Source of the DNA: Thermoleophilaceae bacterium
GTDB taxonomy: Bacteria; Actinomycetota; Thermoleophilia; Solirubrobacterales; Thermoleophilaceae
DNA length: 64,000 bases
Direction of reading: 5' to 3'
NCBI GenBank assembly: GCA_030446485.1
Contig: JAUJNF010000001.1
Location: forward strand, 361,098 to 425,097
Program-made: the position numbers and the translations under genes
Notes under the pieces: generated by a model
Databases searched by the model: none
What the model was told of the DNA's origin: nothing
What the model saw: only the letters and a program-made list of their open reading frames with translations
Shown: one piece after another, positions 17,907 to 26,575 of the stretch
Layout of the letters: every line of letters begins with the position of its first letter
How positions within the stretch are numbered: the first letter of the stretch is position 1

Positions 17907-18093
17907 GTCGATTCCAGGTTCAAACGTGTCATGAGACCGATTGACGAAGGTGCCGACGCATAGGCCCGGGCGTAGCCGACTAGTCGGCGCCTCCCGCCGC
18001 CCGGGTCACCAAAATGGCCCCCTCATGGCACGTACCCCTGCCCGTCCTGAAGGGGCCGCTGGAGCCGCCCGCTAAAGCGGGCGGCTCCTTTTT
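17907..18093 (+). ncRNA. Putative structured small RNA, about 185 nt
   Basis: The gene-free stretch 17790-18257 contains a TATACT promoter element, three stem structures and an intrinsic terminator. Stem 1 pairs CCCGGGCG (17965-17972) with CGCCCGGG (17998-18005) and encloses a perfect hairpin GCCGAC-TA-GTCGGC (17975-17988). Stem 2 pairs GGCCCC (18016-18021) with GGGGCC (18052-18057), with a C-rich loop. Stem 3 is the terminator. No convincing ORF explains it; a 16-codon ORF (18025-18075) whose TAA falls in the terminator loop has no ribosome site. The length fits a 6S-type RNA, but the ends do not obviously pair, so I assign no family. Bases 18094-18257 show nothing further. Confidence 0.6.
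18061..18093 (+). terminator. Intrinsic terminator with 12-bp stem and U-tract
   Basis: GGAGCCGCCCGC and GCGGGCGGCTCC form a perfect 12-bp stem around a TAAA loop, followed directly by TTTTT (18089-18093). This is the clearest rho-independent terminator in the window and ends the putative small RNA. Confidence 0.9.
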
Positions 18094-18257
18094 CGTCGGG
18101 CGGAGTTCACCAGCCGGCACGCGAGTACTCGGTCCCGGCGTGGTTTCGGACGAAGCGCGCTAGGCGCGTGAGCGGCAGACCACGGCGAGGCGGTCGAGGG
18201 GGGCCTGACGGGCAGGCAGCGCCGCCCGAAGCGGCCAGGCCGCAGAACCGCCGGCCC

Positions 18258-19934
18258 TCAGGCCAGGTTCGACTTCCGCGGGTACGCCACCGCGGGATCG
18301 GTCAGCACGTTCACGAGCGCCGGCCGCCCCGACGAGAACGCCCGCTCCAGCGCCGGCCGCAGCTCCTCCGGCCGCTCGACCAGCTCGCCGTGGCCGCCCA
18401 GGGCCTCCACCACCCGGTCGTAGCGCAGGCCCGGCTGCAGCTCCGCCGCCACCGAGTACCCGTAGAGGAACTCCATCGGGTGCTTCTCCAAGCCCCAGAT
18501 GCCGTTGTTGCCCATCACCGCCACCACCGGCACGTTGTGGCGCACCAGGGTGTCGAACTCGAGGCCGGCGAAGCCGAAGGCGCCGTCGCCCATCATCACG
18601 CACACCTGGCGGTCGGGGTGCGCGAGCTTGGCCGCCAGGGCCTGGCCGAGGCCCGCCCCCAGGCAGCCAAAGGGTCCCGGGTCCATCCAGCAGCCGGGCT
18701 GGTAGGTGTCGATCATCCGGCCGGCGTAGGACACGAAGTCGCCGCCGTCGCCGATCACGATCGTGTCGCGGTCGAGCACCGACTGCAGCTCGCCGTAGAC
18801 CCGCATCGGGTGGAGGGGGGCGCGCGGATCATTCAGCTCCTCGCCCTCCGCGGCGCGCTTCTCGTTCTCGACGCCCTGAAGCTGCGCCAGCCACGCCGAG
18901 CGATCGACGCCGCCGGAAGAGCCCGTGCGCAGGGCGTCCAGGGTGGCCGCCACGCCGCCGTAGAGCTCCGCCACCACCGGCCGCGGGTGGGGATGCGGTG
19001 GAGGCGCCGAGCCCACGACCACGATCTGGGTGTCCTCGCCGAACACCCCGCCGAAGCCCAGCCGGAAGTCCATCGGCACGCCCACCACCAGCGCCACGTC
19101 GGCGCCGGAGAGCGCCGCCCCGCGCGCGCGGGCGAAGAACGAGGCGTGGTCGGCCGGCACGCAGCCCCGGGCCAGCCCGTTGAGGAACACCGGCACGTCC
19201 AGCTCCTCGCACAGCCGCCGCAGGGCTTCCTCGCCGCGGGCCCAGTACAACCCGGTGCCGGCCATGATCACCGGCCGCTCGGCGCGCCGCAGCAGCTCGC
19301 AGGCCCTCTCGAGCGAAGCGTCGTCAGCCGCCGGCATGTCGAGGGGAGAGGGCAACGACCCCGGCGCCTCCGCTGACGAAGGCGCCTCCATGAACACCTG
19401 ATCCAAGGGGAAGTCCACGAACGTCGGGCCGGTCGGCGCCGACAGGGACAGCTCGAGCGCCTCGTCCACGAGCCCCGGAATATCGGCCGTGGACCCCGCC
19501 GTGCGGGCCGACTTCACGAGCGGCGCCACGAACGGCACGTGGTCGATCTCTTGCAGTGACCCCTGTCCCCAGCGGAACGCAGGGGCGCGGCCGCCGAGCA
19601 CCACCACCGGCGAGCTGTTCATCATGGCCGAGCCGAGGGCGCTCATGCCGTTGGTCACCCCGGGACCGGCCGTCAGGGCACACACGCCCGGTGAGCGCGT
19701 GGCCTTGGCCCAGCCCTCGGCGGCAAAGGCGGCCGTCTGCTCGTGGCGGACGTCGACGATGTCGATGCCCTCCTCCCGGCAACCGTCGTAGATGGAGAAC
19801 AGGTGCCCGCCGGACAGGGTGAAGAGCTTGGTGACCCCATGCGCGCGCAGGCGCTTGGCCACCAGGCGACCCCCGTGCAGGGACTGCGCCTCCGCGGCGG
19901 GCGGGGCCTCCGGGGATGGCGCCTCGGTGGACAT
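18258..19934 (-). CDS. Thiamine diphosphate-dependent enzyme, acetolactate synthase large-subunit family
   Basis: 558 residues in the three-domain ThDP layout: N-terminal pyrimidine domain with catalytic Glu65 ([11 protein letters not shown]), central domain (about 210-350) and C-terminal PP domain with the GDG...N diphosphate/Mg motif ([12 protein letters not shown] to MGNNGIWG). The family makes acetolactate from pyruvate; relatives include mycobacterial IlvG-type and 2-hydroxyacyl-CoA lyase-like proteins. No regulatory subunit gene (ilvN) or ilvC lies in the window, so a role outside branched-chain synthesis is possible. It lies 78 bases downstream of the last Mce gene on the same strand and might be read from that operon. 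Confidence 0.85.
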   Translation of the reverse strand: MSTEAPSPEAPPAAEAQSLHGGRLVAKRLRAHGVTKLFTLSGGHLFSIYDGCREEGIDIVDVRHEQTAAFAAEGWAKATRSPGVCALTAGPGVTNGMSALGSAMMNSSPVVVLGGRAPAFRWGQGSLQEIDHVPFVAPLVKSARTAGSTADIPGLVDEALELSLSAPTGPTFVDFPLDQVFMEAPSSAEAPGSLPSPLDMPAADDASLERACELLRRAERPVIMAGTGLYWARGEEALRRLCEELDVPVFLNGLARGCVPADHASFFARARGAALSGADVALVVGVPMDFRLGFGGVFGEDTQIVVVGSAPPPHPHPRPVVAELYGGVAATLDALRTGSSGGVDRSAWLAQLQGVENEKRAAEGEELNDPRAPLHPMRVYGELQSVLDRDTIVIGDGGDFVSYAGRMIDTYQPGCWMDPGPFGCLGAGLGQALAAKLAHPDRQVCVMMGDGAFGFAGLEFDTLVRHNVPVVAVMGNNGIWGLEKHPMEFLYGYSVAAELQPGLRYDRVVEALGGHGELVERPEELRPALERAFSSGRPALVNVLTDPAVAYPRKSNLA

Positions 19935-20012
19935 CCGCGGCGAGACTACCCGATGCCGTCGCGGCGGCGCCGCCCGCCGATTACACCGGTCGGCGGGCGT
20001 CGCTCCCGCGGG

Positions 20013-21572
20013 CTACGGGGGGGTTGGCCGGCCGTCGGTGCCCGCCAGGCACTCCGCCGTCGGCTGGCCGAGGCGCGAGCCGTTGCAGCGCGGCGGCGTG
20101 CCGCTCGGCGCGTCCGTCAGGTCCTGCCGCAGGGGCGGGACCTCGCCGCGCTCGACGCGCGGGAACTGGCCCCCGTCGAAGGCGAGCGGAGGCGCGATGA
20201 TGCAGGGACCCTCGGCGTCGTTGCCGCCGGGGTTGCCCGGGTCGCGGGGGTCGGGGTTGGGCCCGCCGGGCTGGCTGCAGTTGAACGTCTCGAAGAAGCC
20301 GAGGGGCTTGCCGCGGGCGAGGTAGTTCGGGGCGCTGTAGGCGTTGCCGCGGTCGAAGTTCGGCCGGCCGCGGCTGAAGGCGAACGAGCGGCCGTTGACG
20401 ACGCCGAACTGCTTGAGGTAGTTGCGCGGGAACTGCTTGGTGGTGCCGATGACCGAGGCGTTGAGCGCCGCGCCGCCGATCTGCAGGAAGTCCGAGACCT
20501 GCGGCTGGTAGAAGTTCAGGAAGCTGAAGATCGGGTTGATCTCGGGCAGGAAGGCGTTCATGCCCTTGAACAGCGGCCGCGCGCCGGTCAGGAAGCGCTC
20601 GGCCTCGCGCAGGTTGTCGCTCTCGCGGATCGCCGGGCGCAGGTTTTCGAAGAGCTGGTCGAGGTCGGGGGCGAGCGCGCCGACGTCGCGGATCGTCGGC
20701 CCGAGGTCGTCGGCCACCGGCTTCAGGTCGTTGATCAGCGGCCGGGTGTCGGTCGCAAAGCGCTCGAGCCGCTGCACCGTGAAGCGCGACTCGTCGAGGA
20801 AGGTCGGGAAGATCTCGAAGGTCTCGGCGAGCGCCTCCTTCTCGGAGGCCGTGGCCTCGAAGACCTCGTTGGAGTTCACGATCAGCTCGGCGAGCTCGCC
20901 CTCGCGCTCGGACAGGGCCCCGAAGACGACGCCCGTGTTTCTGATCAGCTGCTTGAGCGCCACCTTCTGCTCGTCGAGGATGCTCAAGACATCGGTGCCG
21001 TCGCCTGCGAACTCGGGCAGGGAGCCGAAGGCGTCGTTCAGGTCCTCGCTGGCGCCGCCTCTCAGGGCTAGGCCCTGCTCGCGGGCGAAGGTCCCAAAGG
21101 CGCGCTTGGTGGGGGTGTCGAAGATGCGCAGGACCTCGTCGAGCTCGACGGTGGGCTCGATCTGGGTCGCCGACAGCTCGCCTCCCTCGGCGAGCATGTC
21201 GCCGCGCTTTGAGCCCGGCGTCAGCTCGACGAAGGTCTCTCCGAGCAGCGTCTTCTGGCGCAGGATGGCGCGCGTGTCGGCGGGGATCGGAGCGTACTTC
21301 TCGCCGATCTCCATCTCGACGATTGTGCGCACCGCGCCCTTGGCGAGGGTCTTCTTCTTGACGCGCCCGACGTTCACCCCGGCGATCCGCACGTCGGCCT
21401 CCTGGGCGAGCGTGGCGGCCTCCGGGAAGGCCGCCTTGAAGCGGTAGCCCTCGGGGCGCAGTGGCACCGAACCGCCGAAGGACACCCACAGGAAGAGCAG
21501 CAGGCCGAAGCACGACAGCGCGAAGATGACCATGGTGAGGATGCGCGGGAGGCTGGGAGCGTTCTTGGGCAT
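20013..21572 (-). CDS. Mce/MlaD family protein (sixth of six in operon)
   Basis: 519 residues. One N-terminal membrane helix (about residues 10-32), then an MlaD/Mce domain with the typical ADVRIAGVNVGRVKK strand, then a long helical region (about 150-350) and a low-complexity tail with several cysteines (FNCSQPGG, GPCIIAPP, RCNGS, ECLAG). Mce proteins form hexameric or tube-like assemblies that bind lipid or sterol substrates outside the membrane. It is the last gene of the set and starts on the base next to the previous stop. The Cys-rich tail resembles that of the second and fifth members and may form disulfides. Confidence 0.9.
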   Translation of the reverse strand: MPKNAPSLPRILTMVIFALSCFGLLLFLWVSFGGSVPLRPEGYRFKAAFPEAATLAQEADVRIAGVNVGRVKKKTLAKGAVRTIVEMEIGEKYAPIPADTRAILRQKTLLGETFVELTPGSKRGDMLAEGGELSATQIEPTVELDEVLRIFDTPTKRAFGTFAREQGLALRGGASEDLNDAFGSLPEFAGDGTDVLSILDEQKVALKQLIRNTGVVFGALSEREGELAELIVNSNEVFEATASEKEALAETFEIFPTFLDESRFTVQRLERFATDTRPLINDLKPVADDLGPTIRDVGALAPDLDQLFENLRPAIRESDNLREAERFLTGARPLFKGMNAFLPEINPIFSFLNFYQPQVSDFLQIGGAALNASVIGTTKQFPRNYLKQFGVVNGRSFAFSRGRPNFDRGNAYSAPNYLARGKPLGFFETFNCSQPGGPNPDPRDPGNPGGNDAEGPCIIAPPLAFDGGQFPRVERGEVPPLRQDLTDAPSGTPPRCNGSRLGQPTAECLAGTDGRPTPP

Positions 21573-23180
21573 CTACTCGCCGCCTCCGGGCAGCGGCTGG
21601 ACGGGGTCGGCACCGCCGGTGGGGTCGGTACTGCCGGTGGCCTCGGGCACGGGCGGCAGGTCCGGCTGGACGGGCGGGAGCTGTTCGAGCACGCCCGCTC
21701 CCGGTGCCGCCGGCGCGACCGGGTCGGCGGCTTGGCCCTCGGACACCTGCGGTGCGTTCGGGTCAGCCTCGGCGCCGTTCTTCGGCAGAGGGACGCTTCG
21801 GCCGTTCCCGCCGATCGGGAGGGTGGGGTTGGCCTCGCCCGGACACAGGTTTGTGTCGCGCAGGAGGTTTGTCACGCCGAGCACCACGTCGGCGCCCGGC
21901 TGGTTGGCCGCCAGGTCGCGCAGGGTGTCGCAGCTCGCGTTCAGGAACAGCCGGCGCAGCGGGCCCTGGCCGTCCGAGGTCGAGAACACCGAGTTGCCGT
22001 TCTGCACGGTCCAGGCCAGCCAGAACAGGTAGCCCTCGTCGCGCTGCTTGTTGTCCTCGCGGGAGGCGCCCTCGACGAGCTTCTCGCGGCCGTTGCGGTT
22101 GAAGGCGGCGATGTTGAAGAAGCGGTTGAGCTCGAAGAAGGACTCGGTCAGGTCGGGCAACGCGCGCGACAGCGAGGTCGCGGCGGGACGCAGGTCACGC
22201 ACGTACGGGCGCGCCTCGCGCACGAAGGGCCGGATCTCCTCGCGGATGATCGGTGCCGCCTCGCGAACGAAGGGCAGCACCTGGGCGTTGGTCTCGTCGA
22301 GCTGGCGGAAGGCCGGCCGCAGCGACTCGAGCGACGGCCCGAGCACGCCGCCGAGCGTGTCGACCTTGGCGAGCGTCTCCTCGGTCTGGTCGAGCGCCGG
22401 CGGGAAGCGGCGGATCGACTCCGAGATGTTGTCGTCCTCGGCGGCGAACGCCTCGAACACCGTGGCGGACGAGTTCACCAGCCGGGTCAGGTCGCCGTCC
22501 CGGTCGGCCAGCTCGGTGGTGAGCGAGCCGTAGTTGTGGATGAGCCGCGCGAAGCCGCCGCGCCGCTCGGCGAACGCGCCCTGGACCCGCGCGAGGTCGC
22601 GGTGCAGCGGCTCGAACAGGCGGTACACCTCGCGCAGGTCGCCACCGTGGTTCTTCAGGCCCTTGCCGAGCCCGTTCACCAGCAGCTGCAGGTAGGAGCG
22701 CGTGTCGGTATCGAGCGCCTGGAGGATCTCGTCCGGGTCGATGTCGGGTGCGGTGTTCTCGGAGCCGATGCGGTCCTCGGGGGTCAGCCGCTCGGCGGTC
22801 TGGGTGCCGGGATCGAGCTCGATGAACATGTCCTTGAGGCCGGTACGGGGCCGCAGCAGGGCCGACGCGTCCTTGCGCACCTTGCCCGCGTACTTCGGCT
22901 GGACGTCCATGGTCACGACGGCCATGCCGTCCTCGAGCTCGACCTTCGAGATCTTGCCGACCTCCACGCCGGCCACGCGCACGCTCTGCCCCTGGCCTGG
23001 CGTGACCGCCTGGGCGTCGGAGAACTCGGCCTTGAGCGGGATCGGCTTGTCCTCGACGAAGGGGATGGCCGGACGCGCGTCCTGGTTGAGGATGATGTAG
23101 CCGGTCGCTCCGATGGCGACGGCCACGAGGGCCACGATCGCCGCGAAGTCACCGATGTGCTTCTTGATCGCGCGGGTCAT
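21573..23180 (-). CDS. Mce/MlaD family protein (fifth of six in operon)
   Basis: 535 residues. N-terminal membrane helix (IVALVAVAIGATGYIILN), MlaD domain with GQSVRVAGVEVGKISKVEL and LKDMFIELDPG, and a helical domain to about residue 370. The C-terminal 150 residues hold Cys residues (NASCDTLRD, NLCPGEANP) and a Pro/Gly-rich acidic tail. It overlaps the upstream Mce gene by 4 bases, so it is translationally coupled. One subunit of the presumed six-component Mce substrate-binding complex. Confidence 0.9.
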   Translation of the reverse strand: MTRAIKKHIGDFAAIVALVAVAIGATGYIILNQDARPAIPFVEDKPIPLKAEFSDAQAVTPGQGQSVRVAGVEVGKISKVELEDGMAVVTMDVQPKYAGKVRKDASALLRPRTGLKDMFIELDPGTQTAERLTPEDRIGSENTAPDIDPDEILQALDTDTRSYLQLLVNGLGKGLKNHGGDLREVYRLFEPLHRDLARVQGAFAERRGGFARLIHNYGSLTTELADRDGDLTRLVNSSATVFEAFAAEDDNISESIRRFPPALDQTEETLAKVDTLGGVLGPSLESLRPAFRQLDETNAQVLPFVREAAPIIREEIRPFVREARPYVRDLRPAATSLSRALPDLTESFFELNRFFNIAAFNRNGREKLVEGASREDNKQRDEGYLFWLAWTVQNGNSVFSTSDGQGPLRRLFLNASCDTLRDLAANQPGADVVLGVTNLLRDTNLCPGEANPTLPIGGNGRSVPLPKNGAEADPNAPQVSEGQAADPVAPAAPGAGVLEQLPPVQPDLPPVPEATGSTDPTGGADPVQPLPGGGE

Positions 23181-24922
23181 GGCCTGTCTCCGACCTGGGG
23201 TCGCTTGGCGTCGTCGGCGCCGGCGGGATCAGGAGCGAGCTCGCCCTTCGCGAGCGCGCTCACCCGCTCGGCGAGCCGCTTGGCCTCGGGGGTGGGCTCG
23301 ACCAGCACCTGCTCGGGCGAGAGGCTGAACTCGGTCCGGCCGGCCGCGACGTCCTTCACGTTCTGGCGCCGCAGCTTGTCGAGCTCGCGGCTGATCGGTA
23401 GGCCCACCGGTAGGCCGAAGACGTCGATGCTCGGGTCGGGCACGACCTGAACCTCGTTGTCGGCGGGCCCGAGCGGCGCGTTCAGGTCCGGCGGCTGCTG
23501 GGTCTCGCAGGGCACGTCGGGGCGGAAGGGCGGCTGGCCCGGCGTCCCGTCGCGGAGGCGGGCCTGGTTGTCGGCGCCCACCGTGCCGGGCCGGTCCGGG
23601 CGCACGCCGTTCATGCCGGAGTTCTGGGAGAAGAAGCGCGTGCCCTCGCTCACGTTCAGCTGCGTCATGGCTCCGGACGAGCCGACGATCCGGAAGAACT
23701 GCGAGTTGGCGTCGCCCGTGCGGCTCTCGCCGGCCAGGCCGACCAGGGCGCGGTTCGAGACCTTGTAGAAGGGCTCGCCGCTGCCACCGTCAGCGGCGAA
23801 GTCGGGGTCGGGGATCGGCTCCTTGGCGAAGGGAAGCAGCACGCGGTTGGTGCACGAGCTGAGGAGGCGGTTCTGCTCGAGGAAGGGGATCGTGTCCCGG
23901 TTGAGGCGCGCAAGGGCCGGAATCGTCGGCCGCAGGTCGGCCACCAGGCCGCGCAGCTCGGGCTCCGAGACGAGCCCGCGGAGCTCGCGCAGGAACGGGA
24001 TCGTGGCCTCGATGGTGGGCCCCGAGGAGCGCGTGCCCGGAGTGGCGTCGCGGGCGAAGGCGCTCAGGGACGGCAGCGCGCCGTTCAGGGACGCGAGGGC
24101 CGGCTCCCCTGTGCGCAGCACGTCCCGCAGCGCGGGAATGGTGGCCTCCAGGTTGTCGTCCTCGCGGGCGAAGGCCGCGGCGGTGGTGTTGAAGTCCGAC
24201 ACGAAGTCCTTGAGCTTCTCCGGGTTCTGGGTGAGCGCCTTGGCCACCCCGGCCTGACCGCGCAGGACCCTTCCGAGATCGCCCTCCTCGGTGCCCAGCA
24301 GCGCCTGGTTGGCGAGCGCGGTGTTCTTGTACGCCTCCTCCCAGTACTGGATGGAGCGGTTGAAGCCGCGTGCGCCCGCGCCCTTCAGGCCGTTCAGCGA
24401 GTACTCGGCGAGGAACGTCCGGAGGTCCTCCCGCGTGTCGGACTGCAGCGCCGTCAGGAGCTGGCCGAACTGCACCGGGGCCGAGGTCTGGGTGACCGGA
24501 ATGGTCCCGCCCTGCTTCAGCACCGGCGAGGAGGGCGAGCCGGGCTGGACGTCGACGAAGAAGTTGCCCTCGAGGAAGATGCGTGGACGCACCTTCAGCT
24601 CGGCGTCCTCGTGCAGGGGGAGGCCGTTCTCGGTGATCTCCATCTTGACCATCGCCGCGCCGGACCCGTCCGGCATCGGCTTGACCTCCTTGACCTCACC
24701 GACGTTCACGCCGGCGATCCGCACCGGGGACTTGGCCTTGAGGTTGTTCGCCGTCGCGAACAGGGCCTGCATCTCGTAGGGGTCGGCGAACGGGTTGTAC
24801 TTGGTGAAGACCCAGACGGTGACCAGCGTGATGACCACGATCGCGATGACGCCGGCCTTGAAGGGCGACAGCAGGCCGCCGCCGCGCCGTCCCTTCTTCT
24901 TGCTTCGCCTGAACAGGGCCAT
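23177..24922 (-). CDS. Mce/MlaD family protein (fourth of six in operon)
   Basis: 581 residues. A basic N-terminus (FRRSKKKGRR) precedes one membrane helix (about 24-41). The MlaD domain contains SPVRIAGVNVGEVKEVKP and EGNFFVDVQPG. The helical region runs to about 340, with a paired-cysteine segment (SSCTNRVLLPF) and a long polar C-terminal region. The start codon lies 3 bases after the previous stop. It forms part of the presumed Mce complex at the cell envelope. Confidence 0.9.
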   Translation of the reverse strand: MALFRRSKKKGRRGGGLLSPFKAGVIAIVVITLVTVWVFTKYNPFADPYEMQALFATANNLKAKSPVRIAGVNVGEVKEVKPMPDGSGAAMVKMEITENGLPLHEDAELKVRPRIFLEGNFFVDVQPGSPSSPVLKQGGTIPVTQTSAPVQFGQLLTALQSDTREDLRTFLAEYSLNGLKGAGARGFNRSIQYWEEAYKNTALANQALLGTEEGDLGRVLRGQAGVAKALTQNPEKLKDFVSDFNTTAAAFAREDDNLEATIPALRDVLRTGEPALASLNGALPSLSAFARDATPGTRSSGPTIEATIPFLRELRGLVSEPELRGLVADLRPTIPALARLNRDTIPFLEQNRLLSSCTNRVLLPFAKEPIPDPDFAADGGSGEPFYKVSNRALVGLAGESRTGDANSQFFRIVGSSGAMTQLNVSEGTRFFSQNSGMNGVRPDRPGTVGADNQARLRDGTPGQPPFRPDVPCETQQPPDLNAPLGPADNEVQVVPDPSIDVFGLPVGLPISRELDKLRRQNVKDVAAGRTEFSLSPEQVLVEPTPEAKRLAERVSALAKGELAPDPAGADDAKRPQVGDRP

Positions 24923-24925
24923 GGC

Positions 24926-26575
24926 CTACCGCCCTCCCCCGCCGCGCCGCTGGAAGCCCGTGTCGCGGCGGTGGTAGGGCAGGCCGATCCGGTCGACGTC
25001 CCGGAGGCTCTTGAGGCCCAGCTTGCGCGAGACGTAGGTGCCTCCCGCGTTGCCGGGCGTGTCGGAATCGACCACGACGTTGCTGCCGCCGCCCCTGGTC
25101 TGCGAGAAGTTGCCGTCCTCCCGATTGTTGGTGTTGCCGTCGGAGGCCGGCCCGTAGCGCCCGTCGGTGACGAGTCGGTCCGGGTAGCCGGTCTGGCCGT
25201 TCTGGCAGTCGGCGTTGCCCTGGCCGTCGACGGCGGGGCCGTAGGGCTGGCCGTGGAGCGAGGTGGCCGGCTGGTTGCGCGGGCCGGCGGTCGTCGTCTG
25301 GGGATCCTCGTTCTCGGGCACGTCGTTGGGGCGGTCGGCCTCGGAGGAGCTCGGGCGGTTGTCCTGCGCGCCGTTGTCGGAGTTGTTCAACGCGCGCTGG
25401 CCGGAGCCGTTGTTCAGGATCTGGCCGAAGTGGTTGCCGAGGGGGGCGAGGAAGTAGATGACCTGGTTGCAAACGGTCTGGTAGGGCGCGACGTAGCTCA
25501 CGAGCGGCGCGGTCACGCGCAGCGTGTCGTCGAGGTTTCCGAGCGCCATGCCGGTGTTGGGGTCGGACGCCAGGTCGTCGATGGCACGGAAGACGCCCTC
25601 GGTGCGCCGGTTGAGCAGCACGCTGTCACGCAGCACCTGCCGGTTCTCCGCGCCCAGGACGTCGCTGATGCCGCCCAGTTCGGCGTCGAGCGTCTGCACC
25701 GACGGACGCAGCCGCCGCGAGAAGTCTGTGAAGTCGATCAGGAAGGGGGTCTGGGCCTCGAAGCTCTCGCTCGACGCCCTGAGCGTGGGCGGGGTCTTGG
25801 CGATCGTCTGGCGCAGGGCCTCGGGGTTGGCGCTGAAGGCCTCGAACGTATCGGCCATGTTCTCGAAGAGGTCGGCCTGCACGTCGGCCACCGGGGCCAC
25901 CTGCCTGGAGGCCCTGCCGATCTGGCGGAAGAACTGGTCGAGGCCGGTCTCGGGATCGTTCAGCACCGACATGACCGATCCCAGGTGCTCGAAGAACTCG
26001 GGCAGCTCGTCGAGGCCGCGGTTGATCGAGGAGCCGCGGCCGGCGAGGGCGTCACCGAAGCCCTCGAGCGCGGTGCGCGAGTTGTCCCGCAGGTCCTGGT
26101 CGAAGGTGGCCAGGAAGTCGTCGAACTCCACGGGCGTGGTGGCGTTGGAGAGCGCCAGGGTGTCCCCGGGCTTCATGGTCTCGGCCGACTGCCCCGGAGT
26201 GAGCTCCACGTACTTGAGCCCGAGCGCCGAGCGCGGCCGCACGAGCAGCCGGGTGTCCACCGGGAGCGGCTGCACCACCTTGTCGAGCTTCATGTCGAGG
26301 ACGGCGATGGCGCGCGGCTTCCCATCCTTCTCGGTCGTGCGCGTGCGGATCTTGTCGATCACGCCCACGCGGAACCCGCCCACGCGCACCTCGTTGCCGC
26401 GCACCAGGTTGGCGGCGCCGGGCACCTCCGCGCTGAGGTCGTAGGTGGGCACGAACGGCAGGCCCTGGTTGGCGTTGTAGGCCAGGAAGACCGAGACCAC
26501 GACGATCAGCACGGTGACTGCCCCGACGAGCACCGGGCTGGCGACGATGGATGCTGTTCCGCGGCGCTTGGTCAT
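24926..26575 (-). CDS. Mce/MlaD family protein (third of six in operon)
   Basis: 549 residues. Membrane helix at about 13-33 (PVLVGAVTVLIVVVSVFLAY), MlaD domain with GNEVRVGGFRVGVIDKI and LGLKYVELTPG, helical domain to about 370. The C-terminal part is rich in Asn, Gln, Gly and Asp (for example LNNSDNGAQDN), an unusual composition in this GC-rich genome, and probably disordered. It overlaps the preceding Mce gene by 4 bases. Confidence 0.9.
   Translation of the reverse strand: MTKRRGTASIVASPVLVGAVTVLIVVVSVFLAYNANQGLPFVPTYDLSAEVPGAANLVRGNEVRVGGFRVGVIDKIRTRTTEKDGKPRAIAVLDMKLDKVVQPLPVDTRLLVRPRSALGLKYVELTPGQSAETMKPGDTLALSNATTPVEFDDFLATFDQDLRDNSRTALEGFGDALAGRGSSINRGLDELPEFFEHLGSVMSVLNDPETGLDQFFRQIGRASRQVAPVADVQADLFENMADTFEAFSANPEALRQTIAKTPPTLRASSESFEAQTPFLIDFTDFSRRLRPSVQTLDAELGGISDVLGAENRQVLRDSVLLNRRTEGVFRAIDDLASDPNTGMALGNLDDTLRVTAPLVSYVAPYQTVCNQVIYFLAPLGNHFGQILNNGSGQRALNNSDNGAQDNRPSSSEADRPNDVPENEDPQTTTAGPRNQPATSLHGQPYGPAVDGQGNADCQNGQTGYPDRLVTDGRYGPASDGNTNNREDGNFSQTRGGGSNVVVDSDTPGNAGGTYVSRKLGLKSLRDVDRIGLPYHRRDTGFQRRGGGGR

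Noticed and set aside
18013-18162. 49-codon ORF reading through the small-RNA terminator
   Set aside because: It has no ribosome site, crosses the 12-bp terminator and shows no recognisable protein features.
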